Of a stretch of DNA of 20,426 nucleotides, positions 15,346-20,426 are shown in pieces. The notes beneath the pieces were generated by a model. That model saw only the letters and a list, made by a program, of their open reading frames with translations. It was not told the origin of the DNA and made no database searches. The stretch's first letter is position 1, and every line of letters begins with the position of its first letter. The translations under genes and the position numbers were made by a program. The DNA is from a virus: positions 1 through 20,426 of the IMG/VR virus record IMGVR_UViG_3300025889_001197; one strand, given 5' to 3'.

Positions 15346-16433
15346 TATCTAACATTATTTATTTCACTATAAGCATAATCAAATTTTACTGTGAAGTTTA
15401 GCAGTTTCTCATATAATTCTGTTTTGTAATCTATATTGGTATCACTTGGAGTTACTGGATATACTTTATTGTTTTCGTGAATCCAAACATATTCGGATTG
15501 CATCATTTGCTGTATAACCTCATTATATTCCTCACATATAAATCCTGTATTCAATACTAAAGATTTCTTAGATTCTACGTTGTGGGTTTTATCAGTTGAT
15601 TTACTTGTTTTATAAAACGAACCTGTAGATGAGGATTCAATTGTGTTTATTCTAAATTGCTCTCTACTTACATTGGCACTTTCCCTTCTTCTGCCAAAGA
15701 ACCAAATATCTTGAAGTACACCAAATTTATTTAAGAATGTTACCTTGTATGGGGTATTCTTGCATTCGTTTATATAGGTTATAGTAAGTTCAACTTGTTG
15801 ATTATCTCTTGTTGTTACAACAGCTCTATTCACACTAACATTTGGTGCATATACATTTTTACTATAATCATTCTCATCTATGTTTTGTATATGGGTAGTG
15901 TCTGCTGTAACTAATGATACATTATCCGCTTTATAATCTGTAGTATCTGCTGTAATAGGAATTATATTATTACCAAAAGACTGTGAGCCTTGTGATGTTG
16001 AATCTATAAACCATTCTACCTCATATAACTCAAACCCAGAGTATAATGGGACTCTAACCTTTTCTCCACTTTTCCAATAAACGCAAGTGTTTGATTGCTG
16101 TAGAGGTGATGTTAATTGAGGGTTTATTTCATCCTCAAAATAACCATATCCGTGGGTGGCTAATAAATCACCCTTCTTGACAGAAACGGAACTATCATCA
16201 AAATTATATGTTACTTCAAAACTAACCCAAGCAGTTATATTGGCAGTACCATAATCCCCATCAAATTCAACAGGAATATAGTCTTTTGCCAATTCAGATA
16301 TTTCAAAGACAATATCATCCTCTGAGTTTAGTTTTGTTTTAGTTATAGTGTAATCTGGATTGTTGACATCATAGTTCCCTATGAAATCTTGATACACCCA
16401 TAACTTTAATGTTGCGTTAGATAATGTTGCCAT
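15345..16433 (-). CDS. Tail-associated virion protein (362 aa)
   Basis: The N-terminal half (VYQDFIGNYDVNNPDYTITK, IVFEISELAKDYIPVEFDGD, ITAWVSFEVTYNFDD) belongs to a type of tail protein seen with the 791-aa family in Bacteroidota phages. Residues 160 to 180 contain repeated TAD motifs (ITADTTDYKADNVSLVTADT), related to the TAD repeats of the 74-aa protein near the connector. The C-terminal part contains RRRESANVSREQFRINTIES and SKKSLVLNTGFICEEYNEVI, also family-like. No membrane segment is present. It lies 2 bases after the VWA protein and is TAATG-coupled to the 791-aa protein, so the three probably form one part of the tail tip. The function is not proven. Confidence 0.65.
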   Translation of the reverse strand: MATLSNATLKLWVYQDFIGNYDVNNPDYTITKTKLNSEDDIVFEISELAKDYIPVEFDGDYGTANITAWVSFEVTYNFDDSSVSVKKGDLLATHGYGYFEDEINPQLTSPLQQSNTCVYWKSGEKVRVPLYSGFELYEVEWFIDSTSQGSQSFGNNIIPITADTTDYKADNVSLVTADTTHIQNIDENDYSKNVYAPNVSVNRAVVTTRDNQQVELTITYINECKNTPYKVTFLNKFGVLQDIWFFGRRRESANVSREQFRINTIESSSTGSFYKTSKSTDKTHNVESKKSLVLNTGFICEEYNEVIQQMMQSEYVWIHENNKVYPVTPSDTNIDYKTELYEKLLNFTVKFDYAYSEINNVR

Positions 16434-16435
16434 AA

Positions 16436-18088
16436 TTATATATTAAATCCGTAGTCTCTTAATGTATCTAATATTATATTAGAATAATATGTTGGGTCTG
16501 ATGAATAAAGAACCCCATAATTAACTCCAGATAATATAGATGCTTCAACTCTATCTGAAAGACCCTTTGATCCTTCAAATCCATCTGACCCACTAAAAAT
16601 GTTCTCTATGAATCTATTACTATAGGTGTTATCATAATATTGTTTTACTCTAATAAACCTAGATAAATGAGCACCATAATCTACTGTATTTAAAAAAGCC
16701 CTATATTCTGCAAGATCATCCTTATATAATTGACTTGCACCACCTGAATATGTAAAATCACCAATTTGATACATTCCACCTAATTCATCTCCAAAGTAAA
16801 TGTTTAAAACTTTTGTAGAATCAGAATTTACTTTTTCTAGGTTTGCAAATATTTTTAAAAATCTCTCTCTATCGTCTGTGCTTACTACAGGTGCATCTGT
16901 ATATTTTTTTAGAGCATCTGATGAATTTATTATAGCTACTCTTTTTTCATATTCAACTGGATCATTATTATATACTGGTAGTAATTCATTTTTAAGAGAA
17001 CCATTAACCATATTTTGTAGTTGAATTAATGTTGACCCCATAGATCCTGAATCGTCAAATATTATATTTATTTCTAGTTTATCATTTACCTTTAATTCAG
17101 GTAAACCTAAATCAAAACTTTCTCCACCCTTTTCGGTAGTACCAGTACATATAGCTGTAGAAACAGTACCTTCTTGTGCTGATATTAATTGATTTTCTCC
17201 ATTTGCAAGTACAACAGTTTGAGTATCTCCATTAACATCTGTGTAGTTGAATGTAGTATTACCAGTAGTACAAGTACCAGTAAGTGTATAATAATATGTT
17301 GTTGTTGAATAAACATCTGGGCAATTCAATCTAAAAGAATAATTATCATTTGGAATAAAAGCAGATGCAGTTAAATTTACCTCTTCAGGTGATGCTGCTG
17401 TTTTATTTATAGTTAATGTAGTAGGGGAATCTTTAGTTGATGGCTCTCCTGTATTTATGTCTCCTGCTGCAATTCCTTCATCAGCCAAAACATCATCATA
17501 CCAATCAGCCCCTATATATCCTGAGGTAGCTGTATTACCATCCCATTCTAAATCAAATTTAACAGGCACATCTTGCACCCCACTAACATTTAAGAATTCT
17601 ATTTCTACAGTACCTATTTTGTCCCCTACGTTTAAAATATATTTTTTTTCATTTACAAAACTAGCCTCATTGACAATATCCCCACAATCTACAGTAAATG
17701 TCTCTATAGGCTTGGATACTGCTTCTTGCCAATGGACAGTTGCTAATGCTGATGCTGTATCTCCATCGTTGTCTGTTACTGTTACAGAGAATACTTGAGA
17801 TTCTATAAGTGTGGTATTAGTGGCTGTAATAGATTCTGTAGTTTCTCCAACTCCAAATCCACCCCACTCATAGCTAACAATAGTACCATCGCTATCTGTA
17901 GCTACTGCTGTAAGAGTTACAGTTTCTCCTAAAGTTGGATATTGATTACTAACAGTTATCGTAACAGTAGGAGGTGTATTTTCTTCTATAGGATCAGGTG
18001 GGGTAACAGGGGTGGGTGCTTCCCTAGAATCAATATAGTAAGGACTTCTTACATTTATTCTTTTATCGTTTGTGCTTATTGTCGACAT
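16436..18088 (-). CDS. PKD plus von Willebrand A domain tail protein (550 aa)
   Basis: The N-terminus contains INVRSPYYID, a short motif common to phage tail proteins of this group, then a Pro-rich linker (22 to 40). Residues about 38 to 122 form a PKD/Ig-like domain (PTLGETVTLTAVATDSDG, then IVSYEWGG, closing FSVTVTDNDGDTASALATVHW in two parts). A middle beta region (130 to 325) includes a Cys-containing TGTCTTGNTTFNYTDVNGD segment. Residues about 338 to 550 form a von Willebrand A domain with a MIDAS-type DxSxS motif at 345 to 349 (FDDSGSM), and FGDE near 432 as a later acidic site. A divalent metal ion is probably bound. There is no signal peptide or membrane segment, so it acts in the virion. 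Ligand binding at the tail tip is inferred. Confidence 0.78.
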   Translation of the reverse strand: MSTISTNDKRINVRSPYYIDSREAPTPVTPPDPIEENTPPTVTITVSNQYPTLGETVTLTAVATDSDGTIVSYEWGGFGVGETTESITATNTTLIESQVFSVTVTDNDGDTASALATVHWQEAVSKPIETFTVDCGDIVNEASFVNEKKYILNVGDKIGTVEIEFLNVSGVQDVPVKFDLEWDGNTATSGYIGADWYDDVLADEGIAAGDINTGEPSTKDSPTTLTINKTAASPEEVNLTASAFIPNDNYSFRLNCPDVYSTTTYYYTLTGTCTTGNTTFNYTDVNGDTQTVVLANGENQLISAQEGTVSTAICTGTTEKGGESFDLGLPELKVNDKLEINIIFDDSGSMGSTLIQLQNMVNGSLKNELLPVYNNDPVEYEKRVAIINSSDALKKYTDAPVVSTDDRERFLKIFANLEKVNSDSTKVLNIYFGDELGGMYQIGDFTYSGGASQLYKDDLAEYRAFLNTVDYGAHLSRFIRVKQYYDNTYSNRFIENIFSGSDGFEGSKGLSDRVEASILSGVNYGVLYSSDPTYYSNIILDTLRDYGFNI

Positions 18089-18657
18089 TACTTATCTGAT
18101 TGAATTACGTATTCTTCTCCTTTTTTAATATAACCTGCTTTAACTAAAATGTCATCTAGGTTTAACATCACATCTTCTCCTACTGCTGCTCCTAACTTGT
18201 TTAGTTTTTCTATAGATTGGTCAATTGCATCTTGTATAAATCCTGTAGGCTGTGTTCCCTCTCTACCTATTTTGCGTCTAATGTTGTTTGCTAGTTTTGC
18301 CAATCGATAATCGTTGGCTGTAACAAATCTACCCTTAGCATCTCTAATACGGATTCTTTTCCTCTGAATCCAATCTACTATGTCTTGATGAGGTGGTTCA
18401 GCTCCTATACCTCTTCCTTGGTCTACTACAACCCCATAGTCGTTCATCATTATCTGAGATGAGAAACTTTCAGCTTGTATCTTCTGAATTGCTTCTATAG
18501 ACTCCCTTAGTTTACCAGTTGTGTCGATAGGGCTGTTATATGAGCCGCTTTTATATTTTCTATTTCGGTTACGACCAATCTCTATCTTCAACAGTTTTAC
18601 TAACTGCTCACTATAGTTCTTGATATAGGCTTGTGTATTTTTAAACTTATTTAACAT
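18088..18657 (-). CDS. HK97 gp10-like neck / tail completion protein (189 aa)
   Basis: The C-terminal two-thirds match the HK97 gp10-like type of neck or virion morphogenesis protein: a YGVVVDQGRGIGAEPPHQDI core with the DQGR..G..PP pattern, a basic segment (WIQRKRIRIRDAKGRFV), and a helical end with IQDAIDQSIEKLNKLG. In related phages such proteins seat the tail on the head or complete the tail. The N-terminal part (YIKNYSEQLVKLLKIEIGRN) is basic and helical. The gene overlaps the 162-aa gene by 7 bases and the VWA gene as TAATG. Position after the chaperone and before the tail proteins is a little unusual but fits a tail completion role. Confidence 0.7.
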   Translation of the reverse strand: MLNKFKNTQAYIKNYSEQLVKLLKIEIGRNRNRKYKSGSYNSPIDTTGKLRESIEAIQKIQAESFSSQIMMNDYGVVVDQGRGIGAEPPHQDIVDWIQRKRIRIRDAKGRFVTANDYRLAKLANNIRRKIGREGTQPTGFIQDAIDQSIEKLNKLGAAVGEDVMLNLDDILVKAGYIKKGEEYVIQSDK

Positions 18658-19139
18658 TGAGTGCCATCCTCATTAATTAGCTTAGTCTCGTTGTTCGGTA
18701 TCTCTATATTTAGATTGATAGACCATCCTGTAAGTAGATTCTCAAATCTATCTTCAAATTGCGTGGCAGTTGGAACATCGTTAATTTCGTAGTTGTTATC
18801 ATTCATTCCTCCTCTACGCAAACTAGATTGCAACCCATTAATCACACTCAACATTGTATTCAAGATATCTTCTTTGTTGTCTAATCCTAAGTGAGGAGAA
18901 TCTAAGTCTTGTTTATCATCTTTATCTTCGTCTACAATATCCATTGCAATTACGTTGATAGAAAAAGATATATAGTGGTCGTAGAACGATACATCGTTTA
19001 CAATTATATGGGCAAGTGGGAAGATAGTTGATTTGGATAGGTCAACCTCCATAAGATCTCCTTTGGTAACAGTATTGATGTTTACATTGCCAATAAGATA
19101 ATTGTAAATATTGTCTATTAGGTCGTAATATTCTTTCAT
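18651..19139 (-). CDS. Tail terminator / completion-like protein (162 aa)
   Basis: A 162-residue acidic protein with an ending DRFENLLTGWSINLNIEIPN that resembles the strand-rich end of small tail terminator or tail completion proteins in Bacteroidota phages. The N-terminal half has an IIVNDVSFYDHYISFSINVI segment, also typical: a strand pair after a conserved H-I-x-V-N position. The middle (DEDKDDKQDLDSPH) is a highly acidic loop. It overlaps the -1 frame end of the tail assembly chaperone by ATGA, so it may be translated chiefly by ribosomes that finish the fusion. It is coupled to the gp10-like gene by a 7-base overlap. Family assignment is tentative. Confidence 0.6.
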   Translation of the reverse strand: MKEYYDLIDNIYNYLIGNVNINTVTKGDLMEVDLSKSTIFPLAHIIVNDVSFYDHYISFSINVIAMDIVDEDKDDKQDLDSPHLGLDNKEDILNTMLSVINGLQSSLRRGGMNDNNYEINDVPTATQFEDRFENLLTGWSINLNIEIPNNETKLINEDGTQC

Positions 19140-19899
19140 CGTTTCATAGATTTTTGTATCATTCTAGTTTCTAATTCGTTTTTCTCTTTTTCAAATGTTA
19201 GATAAGTGAGACACTTAAATATTGGTTCTTTTGTAATCTCGTCAAACTTCGTGATGTCTCCTTTAGCAAGTCCATAAATTGATTGATACCAACCCCACTT
19301 TTTTCCAAAGCCTCCTGAAGCTGTGAGTTGTTCTGTTCCTTCTTCATCGTGTTCTCCAAATAGGCTAGGGAAGCTGTCGATAACTCTGTCCCTAAATCGT
19401 AAAAAAAAACCATACACCCCATAACTACACTAAGTGGCATTTCCTTCATCCATTGTTGTATATCCTCATTTGGCTTATACGGAGCAATTGTATATTTATC
19501 TTTCATCTTGGCATTAACTGGGCGATATAGAACCGCCATCGCTTTATGGATATTTTGCCAATCAGAAATGGTTGCTTCAATATCAACATACTCTCCCAAA
19601 CTCATATCGTCAAGTTTAGGAATAAAACCGAACTCTACATCTCCTAACTCAAAATGTCGTATCAAAGAGAACTTCTCCTTGAAAGCCTTAGATAACACTT
19701 CGAGAATACGATTAAAATCCACAAGAGGGATAGCATCTACCTCATTTAAGTTTATGTTACAAAATATTTCAACGAGCTTCTTGTTTACAAAATCAGTTGC
19801 CTCCTCAGAATCATTCTGGTCTACAATCTTCATATAATGCTGATATTGACCAAGAGTAATATCCTCTAAAGATGTTGGCACTTCAATTTCTATCTTCAT
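19136..19899 (-). CDS. Tail assembly chaperone, -1 frameshift fusion (gpGT-like, 254 aa)
   Basis: The fusion form is made when ribosomes slip back one base at the T-tract: codons 165 and 166 (TTT TTT) re-pair on the preceding T, after which reading continues as LRFRDRVIDSFPSLFGEHDE to TGA at 19136. The product would have 166 shared residues plus 88 new ones. The new C-terminus has an acidic linker and the signature KKWGWYQSIYGLAKGDITKF with DEITKEP and CLTYLTFEKEKNELE. This is the tape-measure-binding T-type region of such chaperones in Bacteroidota phages (family knowledge). The alternate frame has no ATG of its own near the start, only a GTG at 19417, so frameshifting is the simplest source. 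Its stop overlaps the next start as ATGA. The slip site is inferred from sequence, not shown. Confidence 0.75.
19198..19899 (-). CDS. Tail assembly chaperone, non-shifted form (gpG-like, 233 aa)
   Basis: This is the zero-frame product of a tail assembly chaperone, which coats the tape measure during tail assembly. The protein begins EIEVPTSLEDITLGQYQHYM and has a core region ELGDVEFGFIPKLDDMSLGE followed by YVDIEATISDWQNIHKAMAV with LYRPV, all typical of these proteins in flavobacterial phages. After MGCMVFFYDLG (160 to 170) it continues for 67 more residues (SLAYLENTMKKEQNNSQ; GVGINQFMDLLKETS). That extension also looks like a real protein end. Its 3' part overlaps the alternate frame for about 200 bases. 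It has no close SD site; its leader is A/T-rich. The location upstream of the tape measure fits the lambda-type order. Confidence 0.82.
   Translation of the reverse strand: MKIEIEVPTSLEDITLGQYQHYMKIVDQNDSEEATDFVNKKLVEIFCNINLNEVDAIPLVDFNRILEVLSKAFKEKFSLIRHFELGDVEFGFIPKLDDMSLGEYVDIEATISDWQNIHKAMAVLYRPVNAKMKDKYTIAPYKPNEDIQQWMKEMPLSVVMGCMVFFYDLGTELSTASLAYLENTMKKEQNNSQLQEALEKSGVGINQFMDLLKETSRSLTRLQKNQYLSVSLI
19366..19410 (-). promoter_or_regulatory. Programmed -1 frameshift signal: slippery T tract and stem-loop
   Basis: On the minus strand, GTT TTT TTT TAC holds the canonical heptamer T TTT TTT (19408 to 19402) in the correct phase inside a run of nine T. Seven bases later TAGGGA (19394 to 19389) can pair with TCCCTA (19371 to 19366) around a 17-base loop, with one extra T-G pair outside. 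A slippery heptamer in phase, 5 to 9 bases of spacing and a stem are the three usual parts of a -1 signal. Confidence 0.78.
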
Positions 19900-19968
19900 A
19901 TAAAAATAATTATTTTATTGGTTTCTGTATCTATTAGTTCCACCTGCTAAAATGGCAGATATATATAT

Positions 19969-20091
19969 ACATAGTATATAACATAGTTATAAGTATACTT
20001 AGTATAGTTAACATAGTATAGTACTTGTACATTGTTATATACATAGTGTATAGTACTTAGTTGAATATTAAAATAAATAATAGTACTTAGT
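19969..20091. repeat. Iterated ACWTAGT heptamer block in AT-rich DNA
   Basis: Read on the plus strand, exact ACATAGT occurs at 19969, 19981, 20011 and 20041, and ACTTAGT at 19997, 20055 and 20085, with a degenerate ACATTGT at 20029. Spacing is mostly 12 to 18 bases. A longer 13-base copy, ATAGTACTTAGTT, is repeated exactly at 20050 and 20080. The block lies between the 71-aa gene and the chaperone, in the longest non-coding stretch of the window (19900 to 20090). Iterated sites of this sort can bind a replication or regulatory protein. Simple AT-rich drift is an alternative. Confidence 0.65.
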
Positions 20092-20306
20092 TATATACTA
20101 TACTCAGTATAATAATAGCAATACAGTTCCCATATCTTAATATCTACCTGTTCTTTTTTATATTTCTTGCCACTACGAGTAATCTTTCCGTTGTCGTTTA
20201 TTTCTATCTCATATAGCCTATCGCCTTTCTTATTTGGCAAACAGTATATCGTTATACCATTCTCCACACACCATTGAAAAGCATCGTATTGGAATTCTTC
20301 AAACAT
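20091..20306 (-). CDS. Small hypothetical protein (71 aa)
   Basis: A 71-residue protein of unknown function. It is rich in Tyr, Lys and Glu, with a compact alpha/beta look: FQYDAFQWCVENGITIYCLP, then a KKGDRLYEIEINDNGKI strand pair, then a basic turn (SGKKYKKEQ) and a C-terminal helix (IWELYCYYYTEY). This plan (Trp-Cys near residues 12 to 13, a small beta hairpin, a closing helix with W-E-L-Y) resembles small hypothetical proteins of flavobacterial phages, but I cannot name a family. It is the first gene of the visible set. Its 3' end reaches the repeat block, which separates it from the chaperone, so it may belong to an earlier transcription unit. The start is the ATG at 20306. Confidence 0.6.
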   Translation of the reverse strand: MFEEFQYDAFQWCVENGITIYCLPNKKGDRLYEIEINDNGKITRSGKKYKKEQVDIKIWELYCYYYTEYSI

Positions 20307-20426
20307 ATCGTAAAGGTATTAAATTTATATCTATTGAATTTACTGTGGCAGTTGGAAAAGTTCATCTGGTTACAGAGTAGGGTAATATACACAGTTGGTC
20401 AACTCCCCCCCAGAGTACCCTTATCG
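20307..20426. other. Gene-free right edge, possible upstream control region
   Basis: No open frame of note is seen here. It holds a run of seven C (20405 to 20411) and a small dyad AGTTGGTCAACT at 20393 to 20404. On the minus strand, TACCTTTA (20318 to 20311) lies 4 bases before the 71-aa start and is near the Bacteroidota -7 box TAnnTTTG, but no -33 TTG element stands at the right distance. I see nothing that proves a promoter. Confidence 0.35.

Noticed and set aside
17457-17798. Plus-strand open frame of 113 codons opposite the VWA protein
   Set aside because: It is antisense to the PKD and middle region, which have clear protein logic, and it has no recognisable domain.
19310-19325. Alternative slip site GGAAAAAAG within the chaperone overlap
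   Set aside because: In the zero frame the codons GAA AAA do not re-pair properly after a -1 shift, unlike the T TTT TTT site upstream.
20300-20307. Exact TAnnTTTG (TATGTTTG) on the minus strand at the start of the 71-aa gene
   Set aside because: It overlaps the start codon itself and has no -33 TTG element at a proper distance, so it is probably chance.

Overview
The window reads as part of a tailed dsDNA phage (or prophage) genome carrying the virion-structure module of a siphovirus-like phage. Every credible gene is on the minus strand, so the story runs from right to left. The likely host is a member of the Bacteroidota, probably a marine flavobacterium. The DNA is AT-rich, gene leaders are A/T-rich with no clear GGAGG ribosome sites, many genes are joined by TAATG or ATGA overlaps, and the protein families resemble those of Flavobacteriia phages and uncultured marine phages. 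This host assignment rests on recognition of families, not on a search.

Right edge to 18.1 kb: about 120 bases without a gene, a small unknown gene (71 aa), an AT-rich block with repeated ACWTAGT heptamers, and then the tail assembly chaperone. The chaperone carries a textbook -1 frameshift signal (T TTT TTT plus a downstream stem-loop), giving two proteins with different C-termini. Two small tail-completion or neck-type genes follow.

18.1 to 10.8 kb: a PKD plus von Willebrand A domain virion protein, two large tail or tip-type proteins (362 and 791 aa), a 48-aa gene not previously listed, and the tape measure protein (686 aa).

10.8 to 4.7 kb: head genes. These are an XkdF-like prohead protease with an extra C-terminal domain, a probable decoration-type protein, a tiny cysteine-motif protein, an acidic coiled-coil scaffold, the major capsid protein, a major tail protein, a small unknown protein, the portal and a head-tail connector. 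Rho-independent terminators follow both the capsid gene and the tail protein gene, which would insulate the most highly expressed genes.

4.7 kb to the left edge: fibre or adhesin genes (a TADTT-motif protein, a beta-structured fibre, a probable fibre accessory protein, and a LamG plus repeat-domain adhesin). After these come small membrane proteins with calcium-loop-like motifs, including a 49-aa gene not previously listed, a small basic protein, and two related short fibre-like proteins. The last of these runs off the left edge in a threonine-rich repeat.

No terminase, lysin, integrase, replication gene, tRNA or CRISPR array is visible. The tail genes lie upstream of the protease, capsid and portal genes, which is a rearranged order relative to the lambda/HK97 layout. 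The clearest points for follow-up are the frameshifting chaperone with long dual coding, the VWA-PKD tail protein, the iterated heptamer block and the conserved-looking microproteins.
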